Notes: generated from the sequence alone by a model not told the origin. 64,000 nt of DNA from Saprospiraceae bacterium (GCA_020630435.1 JAHDBJ010000001.1:124001-188000); one strand, 5' to 3'; shown: positions 34,985 to 44,556, counted from the first letter of the stretch. Made by a program: numbers and translations.

Positions 34985-35013
34985 ATTTATGTTGGAATAA
35001 ATTTTATTTAAAA

Positions 35014-36141
35014 ATGATAGTAGGTATCCTCAAAGAAAACAATAATGAAAATAGAGTAGCACTTAATCCAATAGGTGTAACAACACTTCAAAAATTTGGA
35101 GTAGATAAAGTATTAGTAGAAAAAGGAGCAGGCTTAAAGGCATTTATTGCAGATGAAGCTTATACTGATAAGGGAGCTACTATTACAGATCCAGAGACGA
35201 TTATAAAACAGGCAGATTTAATTGTGAAAATCCATACTCCTGAAAAGATAGTATTGGATAAACTCAATGGCAAACAAGTTTTGCTGGGACAATTAGCGCC
35301 TCTAGGGAATAAAGCATTTGTGCAAGATTTATTAGATAGAAATCTTACAGCATTTAGTTTAGATCTAATACCACGAACAACTAGAGCACAAGCAATGGAC
35401 GTATTATCATCAATGGCAACAGCATCGGGATATAGAGCTGTACTTTTAGCTGCTACCCATCTACCTTCTTTTATTCCTATGTTTATGACTGCTGCGGGGA
35501 CTATAAAACCTGCAAAAGTGTTGATTTTAGGAGCGGGCGTAGCAGGTTTGCAGGCTATTGCAACTAGCCGCAAATTAGGAGCTGTAGTTGAAGCATTTGA
35601 TGTAAGAGCTGCTGCAAAAGAAGAAGTGTTGAGCCTAGGAGCAAAATTCGTAGAAGTGGAAGGGGCGACGGATGATACTTCTGCAGGAGGGTATGCAGTA
35701 GAACAAACAGAAGAATATAAACAACGTCAAGCACAATTGATTCAAGAAAAAAGCAAACAAGCAGATATCGTTATTTGTACTGCCCAAATTCCAGGGCGTA
35801 AAGCACCATTATTGGTAAGAAAAGAAACAGTAGAGAATATGAAAGCAGGCTCGGTTATAGTAGATCTAGCAGCGTCAACTGGAGGAAACTGTGAGGTGAC
35901 TGAAAATGGAAAAATTATTACTTATAGTGGGGTAACAATTATAGGGGATTCTAATCTTCCTTCGGGAATTCCTACCGATGCTAGTCAGATGTTTAGTAAA
36001 AATGTAACAAATTTCTTGAAGCTAATTATAAAAGAAGGGCAATTAGATCTTAATTTTGAAGATGATATTGTAGAGGGGGCGTGTTTAACACACAAAGGGG
36101 GCTTGAAAAATGAACGAGTGAAGAAGATGATGACTTCGTAA
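35014..36141 (+). CDS. pntAA: NAD(P) transhydrogenase subunit alpha, soluble part
   Basis: A 375-residue domain-I subunit. It begins MIVGILKENNNENRVALNP, and the NAD-binding Rossmann motif is LILGAGVAGLQAIATSRKLG near residue 170. The segment RVKKMMTS at its end matches the family. It binds NAD(H) and takes part in proton-driven hydride transfer between NADH and NADP+. The next gene (19 bp away) encodes the membrane part of alpha. The beta subunit (pntB) should follow but does not. Confidence 0.93.
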   Translation: MIVGILKENNNENRVALNPIGVTTLQKFGVDKVLVEKGAGLKAFIADEAYTDKGATITDPETIIKQADLIVKIHTPEKIVLDKLNGKQVLLGQLAPLGNKAFVQDLLDRNLTAFSLDLIPRTTRAQAMDVLSSMATASGYRAVLLAATHLPSFIPMFMTAAGTIKPAKVLILGAGVAGLQAIATSRKLGAVVEAFDVRAAAKEEVLSLGAKFVEVEGATDDTSAGGYAVEQTEEYKQRQAQLIQEKSKQADIVICTAQIPGRKAPLLVRKETVENMKAGSVIVDLAASTGGNCEVTENGKIITYSGVTIIGDSNLPSGIPTDASQMFSKNVTNFLKLIIKEGQLDLNFEDDIVEGACLTHKGGLKNERVKKMMTS

Positions 36142-36160
36142 TTTTTAAAACTAGAAACCA

Positions 36161-36469
36161 ATGGAAGAAGTAGCAAGTTATTTTCTAAGTAATCGGATAT
36201 TTATTTATATGGTGATCTTTGCCATATTCCTAGGGATTGAAGTAATCTCGAATGTACCAGCAATCCTACATACCCCCTTAATGTCAGGCGCAAATGCTGT
36301 AAGTGGTGTCGTTATCATTGGAGCAATTATCGTAGTTGGACACGCTGCACCAGATAATTATTGGGCATTGGGCTTAGGGTTCTTAGCAGTTGTACTAGGA
36401 ATGATAAATGTGGTTGGAGGCTTTGCTGTTACCAATCGAATGCTAGAAATGTTTAAGAAAAAGAAGTAA
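36161..36469 (+). CDS. pntAB: NAD(P) transhydrogenase subunit alpha, membrane part
   Basis: A 102-residue protein with three or four membrane helices (FIYMVIFAIFLGIEVISNVP, then LMSGANAVSGVVIIGAIIVV). The segment LHTPLMSGANAVSGV is a family hallmark. With pntAA it forms the split alpha subunit. The stop is followed by only 56 bp before the convergent SDR gene, so pntB is absent here. The complex needs beta for its NADP site and proton channel. Confidence 0.92.
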   Translation: MEEVASYFLSNRIFIYMVIFAIFLGIEVISNVPAILHTPLMSGANAVSGVVIIGAIIVVGHAAPDNYWALGLGFLAVVLGMINVVGGFAVTNRMLEMFKKKK

Positions 36470-36525
36470 AATCATCAACTTAAAAACTCGTCTGTTTGAA
36501 CATCCCAAAATGTTCCTGTTGTAAA

Positions 36526-37164
36526 TTAGCTTTCTATTATTTTATAAATTTTTTGGGCAGATACTTCTACAAGCATTGGTGCTTGCTGATTTGTTTTTGA
36601 TAGTTTTGTTTTTACCCATCCTGGATGTATACTCAATACTTTTATTTTTTTATCTTTTAATTTATGGGCTAGAATTTTGGTATATAAATTAACTGTAACT
36701 TTTGAAAGAATATAGGCTGTTTTGGTAGGTGTAAAAATACTTGGTGATAATTTATCAATTAGATTAAAAGAGGATAATTTAGATGAAATATTAATAATTT
36801 TTCCTTTCTGTGGAATTAAAGATATGAGCGATTCTGTAAAAAAATATAAACCAAAAATATGGGTCTCAAATCTAATTTTAAAATTCTCAACCTCTGTTAA
36901 GCTAGGAATATGATCAGAGCCTATTCCAGCATTATTAATTAAAATATCGATGTTGTCAAATTTAGATTTTATTAAATTGATTGCATTTTCTATACTTTCA
37001 GTATCAGTTAAATCTAATGTTATAAAATATTGATTAGCGGAATGTTTTAGTTTTTGTTGTTTTCTTGTTGTTCCAATGATAAAGTAATTCTTGATTAACA
37101 TTTTTTCCATTAAAGCTTTGCCGATCCCTGAACTTACCCCTGTTATAAGTGCAACTTTTTTCAT
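36526..37164 (-). CDS. short-chain dehydrogenase/reductase
   Basis: A 212-residue SDR. The N-terminal cofactor motif is TGVSSGIGKAL, the NNAG motif is near residue 77, a Ser follows in INISS, and the catalytic pair is in AYILSKVT (Tyr-x-x-x-Lys). The short C terminus fits a classical SDR somewhat truncated at the end. Substrate unknown. It lies 16 bp downstream of the helicase gene on the same strand, so they may form an operon. Confidence 0.85.
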   Translation of the reverse strand: MKKVALITGVSSGIGKALMEKMLIKNYFIIGTTRKQQKLKHSANQYFITLDLTDTESIENAINLIKSKFDNIDILINNAGIGSDHIPSLTEVENFKIRFETHIFGLYFFTESLISLIPQKGKIINISSKLSSFNLIDKLSPSIFTPTKTAYILSKVTVNLYTKILAHKLKDKKIKVLSIHPGWVKTKLSKTNQQAPMLVEVSAQKIYKIIES

Positions 37165-37180
37165 TATTAATGCGATTATT

Positions 37181-40072
37181 TTAACGCCATACGCTTAAGC
37201 GTTGTGCTAATTTATTTTTATGGTGAATTAAGGATTGTCCTCTTGCTTTAAGTAAGACTTCCCTACCTTTTGGATTACGAGTGTATATAATTTCCTTTTT
37301 TTCCCAAATATTCGGAAGAGATTTATAGAAAAAATCAATATTCTTACGATTACGAGATATAGTCTTGGGAATTGTAATATATTGAATTTCCTTTACCTTA
37401 TCTTGAAAATTTTCTTCTAGTTTTAGAATATACTTTGGATTGTCAATAGGAGATAACATCTCTAATAAACTATTCATAAACAACTGCTCTTCATATCCAT
37501 TCGTTCCTAGTAAAATACATTCCACAGTATCTTTTTCTATAGTATTAATACGGAGTTGAAGATTTTTTCTAGGTGTTTTTATGAGTCCTAATTCAAGCAT
37601 AGTATCGAGAAGAGCATTGGAAAGGTATCCTATATGTTGGCTAGGTTTTCGATGTGTTTCTAACCGATTCCAAGCATTTAAAATGCTTTTTTTATCAAAA
37701 AAAATCAACGCAATCCAAGTAAAAGAAATAAAGCTCAATGCGAATGAAAATAGAGATGACCAACTCGTGAAAAAAATGATACTTGCTATAAGGATTCCTA
37801 AAGTTACTAGCACATTTCGCCATAATATTCTATACTTTGGAAATGGTTGAATTGTATCCGTTATCTGTTTTACAAAATGGATTTTTTTAATTTCATTTTT
37901 AATATAGTTAAAATTGAATATTATATAAAGTATAGAAAACAAAGCTATAAAACTTGGGATAAATTGTTTCCAAAACAAACTAGACGTAAAAAAACAGAAT
38001 AAAGAGAGTAATAGACTAAATCCTAATACCATAAAAACATTGGATATGAAATTTTCAAAAGTAATATTTATAATTTTATCTGTCTTGGTCAATAAGAATG
38101 ATTGAACAATGGAATGTTGTTTATCTTTAACGATAGGCACTTTAACTTCTTCTACAAGATGAAGCCCCTTACTAATTCCCTCTTCCCAATCTTTTTGTAA
38201 TCGTAATCGATTAGCAGCATGATCTATCATATTATGGTTTAATGCAGCAATATCTTTTGGAGTAAAAGGCAATAAAGGAAGCAAAAAACGGTCAATTCCA
38301 TTTTCTATACTAGGCTTAGGTTGAAAAGAAATACCATGAAAAGCTTTAAATCGGCGTTTTAATTGTTGAAAATCATTTCCTCCTGTTGAATCTTTAGGAT
38401 CTATACAGACTAAATGCCATATATTGGCAGTTTTTTGTTTGTCATGGGCGATTGTTCTAATCGCCCGCCCCCTCATCTGATTGGATAAAACAAAAGAACC
38501 TACAAAGGTAGCTAAGATTAAGGTATTGATGGTTGGAGCATCCCACCCCTCTCCTAGTAAAGATTTAGTACCAACCAAAACTGTAATGCCACCACGTTCA
38601 AAAAGTGTAGTAACGACAGTTACTATCTTCGATTGATATTTTCCTTTTAAAGAAAGTAGATAATAATCGTCATCGTGTGGCAATGGTTTTTTAGTGACGT
38701 AATCATTAGGGATTTTATACTCTTTTAAGATCTTTTCTAAAAGAGCTTCTGAATATTTAGGGACTATGACCAACGAACCTGTTAATACACCTAGCTCGAT
38801 TTCAATTGGAAATTGTCTCCTTATTTTTTCAAAAATAGGGACTACACCAATTAAATCAATCACTTTTAAATCTAAAGGGTTTTTAGGAAGGGCTTCTTTT
38901 CGGATATAGTCCGTAAGAATTACCATTCTTAGAGCTTCCTTCATGGCTTTGTATTCAGCTTTTACAATAGAAATAATACTATTGAGTTTGCTTCTACTGC
39001 TTCGAAGCATTTTATCAATTCTATCTGGTGCGTGCAGCTTTACTTTTCGCTTTTCTACTGCGCCAATGTTTTTCAGTTGCCGTTCTATATTTTGAAGTAT
39101 ATTATTTTTAGTATCGTTTTGAAAATAAGTATCTTTATATAAGGCATTTGTGAAAAATATTTCCAACCATTCTAGTGAAAGGGATGGTAAATTTGTTTCA
39201 TCTACACCAATAATTCCAATAGCATTAACAGGAATAACAGAACCCAAACCATTGATTAGAATTAGCATAGAAGAAAAAAAAGCAGGGTTTTGATATATTT
39301 CCTCCATATGGTCTTCAGGGTTTTGAAGAAAAGGATGTTCTTTTATTGTTTGAACAAATGCTCTATTCAATCGGAGTTCTTCATAAAACTCATTAATTAA
39401 ATTTCTAAAACTGCTTATAATTCTTTCCTCATTATCTGTAGGAGATGAAAAGTAAATATAGTCTTGATGAGGACATAGATTTTTTTCAGCGACTAATTCT
39501 GCAACATGTATTTCCTCGTCTATTGAACCACATAACTTCATATATCGCCGCCATTCTGTTCCACTTACGTCGTAGGGAGGTGTAGCAGTTAGAGCTATAA
39601 TTGTAGGTTCTAGAGATTGATTAATTTTTTCAAGACTTTTCCACCAAGCTTTTTGTAAATGATGACACTCATCGACAATAAGTGTTTTTATTTCTATTTG
39701 ATTCAACTTTTCTAGAAGTTTGTTCGTATCATTGTTTACAGCAGCGTGTAAACCTTGATAAGTAGAAATTGTCCAGTATTTAGGATCTTTGATGGTTAAA
39801 CTTATCTTATTAGAAAGATTTTCGTTTGTTTCAAAATCTTTAGATAGTCGTTGTAGCCACTGATTTTTAATAGTAATGGTTGGAGCTAGGATTAGTGTGG
39901 GTTGATCTAATAAAATAGCAGCTTGAAGCCCCAATACTGTTTTACCCGAACCTGGTGGAGCAATAATATGGAGCTTATTATCTTTAAGATGCGCTTCAAA
40001 ATTATTGAGTATCCTCTTTTGGTAGGTTCGCCAACTATGTTTGAAAATCCACTTTATGGTTTTGGAACGCAT
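37181..40072 (-). CDS. SF2 helicase (DEAD/DEAH type) with C-terminal membrane segments
   Basis: A 963-residue protein from ATG 40072. A TTG at 40105 would add 11 residues and is less likely. Helicase motifs: Walker A APPGSGKT (about residues 38-45), Ia LILAPTITIKNQW, DEAH-type DECHH (about 140), ALTATPP (motif III), GEGWDAPTINTLILA (motif V) and SNQMRGRAIRT (motif VI). After the helicase core, at about residues 680-825, four hydrophobic segments in two pairs appear (VFMVLGFSLLLSLFCFF, SFIALFSILYIIFNF, NVLVTLGILIASIIFF, ALSFISFTWIALIFF). A soluble C terminus of about 140 residues follows. Such a layout would tether the helicase to the inner membrane. Substrate and role are unknown. Confidence 0.85.
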   Translation of the reverse strand: MRSKTIKWIFKHSWRTYQKRILNNFEAHLKDNKLHIIAPPGSGKTVLGLQAAILLDQPTLILAPTITIKNQWLQRLSKDFETNENLSNKISLTIKDPKYWTISTYQGLHAAVNNDTNKLLEKLNQIEIKTLIVDECHHLQKAWWKSLEKINQSLEPTIIALTATPPYDVSGTEWRRYMKLCGSIDEEIHVAELVAEKNLCPHQDYIYFSSPTDNEERIISSFRNLINEFYEELRLNRAFVQTIKEHPFLQNPEDHMEEIYQNPAFFSSMLILINGLGSVIPVNAIGIIGVDETNLPSLSLEWLEIFFTNALYKDTYFQNDTKNNILQNIERQLKNIGAVEKRKVKLHAPDRIDKMLRSSRSKLNSIISIVKAEYKAMKEALRMVILTDYIRKEALPKNPLDLKVIDLIGVVPIFEKIRRQFPIEIELGVLTGSLVIVPKYSEALLEKILKEYKIPNDYVTKKPLPHDDDYYLLSLKGKYQSKIVTVVTTLFERGGITVLVGTKSLLGEGWDAPTINTLILATFVGSFVLSNQMRGRAIRTIAHDKQKTANIWHLVCIDPKDSTGGNDFQQLKRRFKAFHGISFQPKPSIENGIDRFLLPLLPFTPKDIAALNHNMIDHAANRLRLQKDWEEGISKGLHLVEEVKVPIVKDKQHSIVQSFLLTKTDKIINITFENFISNVFMVLGFSLLLSLFCFFTSSLFWKQFIPSFIALFSILYIIFNFNYIKNEIKKIHFVKQITDTIQPFPKYRILWRNVLVTLGILIASIIFFTSWSSLFSFALSFISFTWIALIFFDKKSILNAWNRLETHRKPSQHIGYLSNALLDTMLELGLIKTPRKNLQLRINTIEKDTVECILLGTNGYEEQLFMNSLLEMLSPIDNPKYILKLEENFQDKVKEIQYITIPKTISRNRKNIDFFYKSLPNIWEKKEIIYTRNPKGREVLLKARGQSLIHHKNKLAQRLSVWR

Positions 40073-40115
40073 AATATTTATTATTTGGGAATAAGATAAG
40101 TGCAAAAACGGGATA

Positions 40116-40129
40116 GTTCAATTTTTGAC
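40116..40129 (+). promoter_or_regulatory. GTTCAATTTTTGAC motif upstream of the DUF5723 gene
   Basis: One of three copies (with one mismatch among them) of GTTCAWTTTTTGAC in intergenic DNA. The others are on the minus strand at 25516-25529 and 44707-44720. It includes a TTTTTGAC that could be a -33 element. Confidence 0.3.
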
Positions 40130-40223
40130 GATGAACATAAGTAAGACTTCTACGTATTTTATAAGATAATAATAATTCTAATTTTTGAAACGTTTTAGAT
40201 GAAATATAATTACTAACTATATT

Positions 40224-41654
40224 ATGAACATCAAAAAAAGTATAATAATTAGCTTAGTCCTATTTTTAGGTTTATCCCCATTATTTGCTCAAGAACATTT
40301 GGGTTTAAGGTTTGATAAATATTCTGGTGTAAATAGTCTTTTTATCAATCCTTCTTTAACTGTAAACAGCCCTTTTTTATGGGATGCAAATATTGTGTCT
40401 GGAGAGGTATTTGTTGGAACGAATTATGGTTTTATTACCAATACAACTGTTCCCGAAATATTAAATAATTTAGATAATATAGCTTTATCACCTACTATAG
40501 ATGAAAGTATAGAACAGCCAGCACCAGGAGCACTTATTTTTGATTTTCTGCAAACATATAAAAAAGGTTTTGCATATGTTGATGCTCAAATTACAGGACC
40601 TGCAGTTACAATTAATTTTGAAAAGGGATTTGCAGCAAGTATTTATATAGCAATGCGTAGTGCTTTAAGTGTACAGGGTTTATCAACCAATTTAAATTAT
40701 TATAATTATAGAGAAGAACCCCTAAATCGGTTTTTAGATATTGCTCCTTCGAGGGTGGCTGGTATGATTTGGGCAGAGGCTGGAGGGAATTTTGCATGGA
40801 AAAAAGAACTGAGTAATGGAACAATAGCTTTGGGAGCTACAGGAAAATTACTAGCAGGATATGAGGGAATGGCAATTTCTAATAATACAACTGCTGGATT
40901 AATGAAAGTGGGAGGCGATTCATTAGCGATAAGAAATGTTGATCTAGAAGTTGCAATGACAACAACAAATGCAGAGGGTGAAGCGATGAATGTTAGTTTA
41001 AATGGTTATGGAGTAGGTATTGATTTGGGATTTACCTATAGTATGGATAATCAAGATGGTTCTACCTTTAGTATTGGAGCTTCGATCATGGATATTGGAG
41101 TTATTGCTTTTAATAATAGAGCTATCAAGCATACGTATCAATCAGTAGATACGATTTTGGTAGTGGGCAATGATTTTAATACAATAGGCAGCTATGCAGG
41201 TTTTTTTAGAGAATTGAGTCAAGATGTATATCAAAATAATGGTGGCTCGGCTGATGGTGAGAAATTTACTGTAGGTTTACCTACTGCATTAAATATACAG
41301 TTAAAATATGGATTTACAGAAAATTTATTTTTAGATGTGGCGGCTACACAACGCTTGCCCTTAGGAAAATTTGCTATTGGAAGAAGTAACTTTCTGGCGT
41401 TTTCTCCGAGTTATAGTACGAGATGGCTGGGAGCATCCCTTCCCTTAATATGGCATAATTATAATAATTTAAATGTAGGTTTTTCGGTGCGATTAGCCTT
41501 TTTGACATTTGGCTCTGATGATTTATTTTCTTGGATCTCTAGGAGTGAAGTTGATGGAACGGATTTTTATATTGCCTTAAAGGCGAATCCATTTAACCTT
41601 GCAGACTTTGGAAGAAAAACAAGAGGAAAAAAAGCTAGGTGTTATAAGTTTTAG
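40224..41654 (+). CDS. DUF5723 family outer-membrane protein
   Basis: A 476-residue protein with a signal peptide (SIIISLVLFLGLSPLFAQ). The mature part has repeated strands and aromatic residues typical of Bacteroidota outer-membrane beta-barrels (such as NPSLTVNSPFLWDANIVSGE near the start). The C terminus ends in a basic tail (RGKKARCYKF). I associate this with DUF5723, whose function is unknown. It shares a TTAG with the convergent membrane-protein gene. Confidence 0.68.
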   Translation: MNIKKSIIISLVLFLGLSPLFAQEHLGLRFDKYSGVNSLFINPSLTVNSPFLWDANIVSGEVFVGTNYGFITNTTVPEILNNLDNIALSPTIDESIEQPAPGALIFDFLQTYKKGFAYVDAQITGPAVTINFEKGFAASIYIAMRSALSVQGLSTNLNYYNYREEPLNRFLDIAPSRVAGMIWAEAGGNFAWKKELSNGTIALGATGKLLAGYEGMAISNNTTAGLMKVGGDSLAIRNVDLEVAMTTTNAEGEAMNVSLNGYGVGIDLGFTYSMDNQDGSTFSIGASIMDIGVIAFNNRAIKHTYQSVDTILVVGNDFNTIGSYAGFFRELSQDVYQNNGGSADGEKFTVGLPTALNIQLKYGFTENLFLDVAATQRLPLGKFAIGRSNFLAFSPSYSTRWLGASLPLIWHNYNNLNVGFSVRLAFLTFGSDDLFSWISRSEVDGTDFYIALKANPFNLADFGRKTRGKKARCYKF

Positions 41655-42100
41655 CGTTTGAGTTGTTCTACAACTTCAGGATGTTCATTTAGGAAATTTT
41701 GAAACCTAAAAGAATTCGGCATAAAAAAGACTGTATTTCCAAAATGCCCTGGAACTTTAAAATATATTTTTGCAATCTTATATAAACCATAATCCTTTTC
41801 TTTTATTCGTTCAATATTGTGATAAGGATAACGATATTGTTTAAAATAATTTGTTACATATATAAAGTCTTTATCCATCTCCACTCTTTTAAGACTCATT
41901 ATGGTAAAATAGAATAGTAATAAAAAAGAAAGAAATACAACTAGGAGAATTATGGTGAAAAGATTTCTAGGAATACCTGTAATATAGACATTAGGATTAA
42001 ATAAAAAGGCTAAAATAAATGAGCCAAAAAAGACAATCCATATCGTAGGGAAGACAATTTTTAAAAAAAGTGTGGAAGAAGAAGTTACATTTTGTTGCAT
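41651..42100 (-). CDS. small membrane protein with PH-like soluble part
   Basis: A 149-residue protein with two membrane helices (residues 13-32 and 45-66) followed by a soluble beta-rich part (residues 72-149: RVEMDKDFIYVTNYFKQYRY). This architecture is that of bacterial PH-like (YdbS-like) proteins. The role is unknown. It lies 35 bp after the TlpA-like gene and ends in a 4-base overlap with the DUF5723 gene. Confidence 0.6.
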   Translation of the reverse strand: MQQNVTSSSTLFLKIVFPTIWIVFFGSFILAFLFNPNVYITGIPRNLFTIILLVVFLSFLLLFYFTIMSLKRVEMDKDFIYVTNYFKQYRYPYHNIERIKEKDYGLYKIAKIYFKVPGHFGNTVFFMPNSFRFQNFLNEHPEVVEQLKR

Positions 42101-42135
42101 GGTATACTAATAGATGATTATTTTAGGGAGAGGAA

Positions 42136-42732
42136 CTAGTTTTCTACGAGAAGTGCTTCTATTTTATGCTTCATTGCCTCAAACTCTACAGGGTCAAAAA
42201 GTCGTGTAAGAAAGACAATCTTTCCAGTTTTATCTAATACAACGTTTCTAGTTACCCCTGATTTTTTATCAGCATATTTACCAAATATATCTGCACCAGG
42301 ATCAAGTGCAATAGGATAAGTCGTTTTCATTTGGGCTATAAATTTTTGTACCTTTTCTAAAGGCTCATCCCTATCAACACCGATTACCACAAAATCCTTA
42401 TTTTTATTAGGTAACCATATTTCTTTTTCAATATGAGGCATTTCTTTTCGGCATACTCCACACCAACTTGCCGTAAATTGTAACATGACTACCTTACCTT
42501 TTAAATCAGCAATTGAGGTCTTTGTACCATCTATCAAGGTCATTTCAAATTCAGGACTTTGATCACCTACTTTTACAATATATCCTCTTTCGTCGGTTTT
42601 AAGTATTGGAGCGTTAGTATTCTTTTTTACATTATCTATTGATGCTTGATTGGTTTCTTCAATTTTAGGACTGCAAGCGAATAGAAGGCTTATTAAAAGG
42701 AAGAAAGAAATTTTTTTTAATATTATCATCAT
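42136..42732 (-). CDS. TlpA/ResA-like thioredoxin-fold lipoprotein
   Basis: A 198-residue protein. The leader ends in LLFACSP, a lipobox with Cys as the lipidated residue. The thioredoxin-like domain begins near residue 55 and the redox motif is WCGVC in FTASWCGVCRKEMPHIE. The segment VTRNVVLDKTGKIVFLTR contains a strand typical of the fold, although its cis-Pro is replaced. It should be a periplasmic thiol-disulfide reductase linked to cytochrome c or other protein maturation. The gene is 7 bp downstream of pheS. Confidence 0.88.
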   Translation of the reverse strand: MMIILKKISFFLLISLLFACSPKIEETNQASIDNVKKNTNAPILKTDERGYIVKVGDQSPEFEMTLIDGTKTSIADLKGKVVMLQFTASWCGVCRKEMPHIEKEIWLPNKNKDFVVIGVDRDEPLEKVQKFIAQMKTTYPIALDPGADIFGKYADKKSGVTRNVVLDKTGKIVFLTRLFDPVEFEAMKHKIEALLVEN

Positions 42733-42739
42733 AATCGAC

Positions 42740-43777
42740 TTAGATAGCTGAGGTAAATTGCTTTAAAAAACGGGCATCATTTTCAAATAACAATCGGATA
42801 TCATTGATTCTATATTTCATCATTGCCTGTCTCTCGATCCCCATTCCAAATGCAAATCCTGTATATTTCGTACTATCAATACCACAATTCTCTAGTACTG
42901 CGGGATCTATCATTCCACAACCTAAGACTTCGACCCATCCTGTATATTTACAAACATTACATCCTTCTGCATCACAAATGAAGCAAGAAACATCCATTTC
43001 TGCACTAGGTTCTGTAAAGGGGAAAAAAGATGGGCGTAGACGAATTTTAGTGTTTGGTCCATACAATTCCTTTGCAAAATAGGTCAAGGTTTGTTTTAAG
43101 TCAGCAAAGGATACATTCTCATCTACATATAGCCCTTCTACTTGATGAAATTGGCAATGCGCTCTAGCGGAAATGGTCTCATTACGATATACCCGTCCAG
43201 GAGCAATAATACGAATAGGTGGTCGTACCGAAGTCATTACCCTTGCTTGTACCGAAGAAGTATGCGTTCGTAATAACATCTCTGTACTGTTTTTTAAATA
43301 AAAAGTATCTTGCATATCCCGTGCAGGATGATCTTCGGGCGTATTCATTGCTGTAAAATTATGCCAGTCATCTTCGATCTCTCGTTCTTCAGCTACCGTA
43401 AATCCAATACGTGCAAAAATATCAACGATTTTATTGAGGGTAATTGAAATCGGATGCCTAGAGCCTAAAGCAATAGGTTCGGCAGGAGCAAAAAGATCAA
43501 GCTCTTCTCCTTCTTGGCTTTCTGTTGCCGCTTCCAATCCAGCTTTTAACTCATTGAATTTGCTCTCTGCGTTGCTTTTTAATTGGTTTAACAGTTGACC
43601 AAATTCTTTTTTTCTAGTATTTTCAATATTTTTTATCTCACTAAAAAGCGGACGGATAATATTTTTTGTTCCTAAAAAACGTATTCTAAATGCTTCTAGT
43701 TCTTCTTTACTTTTAGGAAGGTTCGCTTTAATTTCTTCTAGGAGCTTATTGGCTTTTCCGAATATTTCTGAGGACAT
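42740..43777 (-). CDS. pheS: phenylalanyl-tRNA synthetase alpha subunit
   Basis: A 345-residue protein. The N-terminal coiled coil (residues 1-85) is followed by the class II catalytic core, with HPISITLNKIVDIFARIGFT, motif 2 RTHTSSVQARVM, and FRxxP-like RLRPSFFPFTEPSAEMD. Motif 3 is GMGIERQAMMKYRINDIR. It charges tRNA-Phe together with pheT, which is not in the window. It is followed by the TlpA-like gene in probable operon. Confidence 0.96.
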   Translation of the reverse strand: MSSEIFGKANKLLEEIKANLPKSKEELEAFRIRFLGTKNIIRPLFSEIKNIENTRKKEFGQLLNQLKSNAESKFNELKAGLEAATESQEGEELDLFAPAEPIALGSRHPISITLNKIVDIFARIGFTVAEEREIEDDWHNFTAMNTPEDHPARDMQDTFYLKNSTEMLLRTHTSSVQARVMTSVRPPIRIIAPGRVYRNETISARAHCQFHQVEGLYVDENVSFADLKQTLTYFAKELYGPNTKIRLRPSFFPFTEPSAEMDVSCFICDAEGCNVCKYTGWVEVLGCGMIDPAVLENCGIDSTKYTGFAFGMGIERQAMMKYRINDIRLLFENDARFLKQFTSAI

Positions 43778-43796
43778 AAATGCTTATATTAAAATA

Positions 43797-43846
43797 GAAA
43801 TATTTCCTAGAATAGTTTTAGTTATATTCTAGGAAATATTTTTTTA
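43797..43846. terminator. strong hairpin between the coiled-coil gene and pheS
   Basis: TATTTCCTAGAATA (43801-43814) and TATTCTAGGAAATA (43825-43838) form a perfect 14-bp stem with a 10-base loop. The plus strand has TTTTTTT right after. The minus strand has a less uniform T-rich tail. It most likely ends transcription of the coiled-coil gene. Confidence 0.75.
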
Positions 43847-43860
43847 AAAGATTATTTTAT

Positions 43861-44556
43861 TTAATGCTGTTTAATCTCTGTTAATCTTGACTTTACTTCT
43901 TCAACAACGTCTTTTTGCGAAACGATAGATTCTTGTGTTTTTTCTTGATTCACAATATTCGTTTCTATATCCGCTTCTGCTTGTTTTATTTTTTCTTTAT
44001 AATTTTCAATATCTTTTTCTAGATTTTCTTTGTCTTTTACAAGTTTATCGAAATCTTTTTCTTTCTTCTTTAACACATCTTCTTGGTCTTTGAGTTCATC
44101 TTCAACCATACCTACAAAAACTTGCTTCGCCAAATCCTTCATCAGAGCCTCTGCGCCTGCATATTTATCAGCATGATCATAGGAGTTTAAGTATGCCCCA
44201 CCTAGGTCGTACCAGACAGTTAAGGTATTACCCGTAATAAGTGAATAGACATCAACTGTATTTGAACCTCCTATGCTCGCAATTTCTATATTATCACTTA
44301 ATAATTCTTTAGATTTCTTTACTTTTTTGGTTTTTCCACCTTTAAATTTTTTTAATTTTTTTGTCCAAATTTTACTAATGGCTTTGTCACTTGCCCCTGG
44401 AATTGTAATGGTCATTGCATTGTTTCTGCCTTGGCTCATTACTTTTTCTCCTTCTTCAACATAAATGGATTCTAAATCATTAACATTTAATTGAGCTGTA
44501 GTAGTTGTCAAAAATCCTAAAAACCCTATCAGCAAAATAAATTTAAATTTTTTCAT
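43861..44556 (-). CDS. exported coiled-coil protein of unknown function
   Basis: A 231-residue protein with a signal peptide (KFKFILLIGFLGFLTTTTAQ). A globular part (about 25-150) follows: Lys-rich KKLKKFKGGKTKKVKKSKEL near residue 67 and VDVYSLITGNTLTVWYDLGG near 100. A long coiled coil fills residues 155-231 (DELKDQEDVLKKKEKDFDKL onward). I recognise no family. It may be a periplasmic scaffold or envelope protein. The upstream 175-bp gap has one copy of the GTTCAWTTTTTGAC motif. Confidence 0.55.
   Translation of the reverse strand: MKKFKFILLIGFLGFLTTTTAQLNVNDLESIYVEEGEKVMSQGRNNAMTITIPGASDKAISKIWTKKLKKFKGGKTKKVKKSKELLSDNIEIASIGGSNTVDVYSLITGNTLTVWYDLGGAYLNSYDHADKYAGAEALMKDLAKQVFVGMVEDELKDQEDVLKKKEKDFDKLVKDKENLEKDIENYKEKIKQAEADIETNIVNQEKTQESIVSQKDVVEEVKSRLTEIKQH

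Noticed and set aside
35160-35573. 137-residue minus-strand frame inside pntAA
   Set aside because: Shadow of a conserved gene; no start context and no recognisable motifs.
36498-36515. Hairpin GAACAT-CCCAAA-ATGTTC between pntAB and the SDR gene
   Set aside because: Only a 6-bp stem and no T run on either strand, too weak to call as a terminator.
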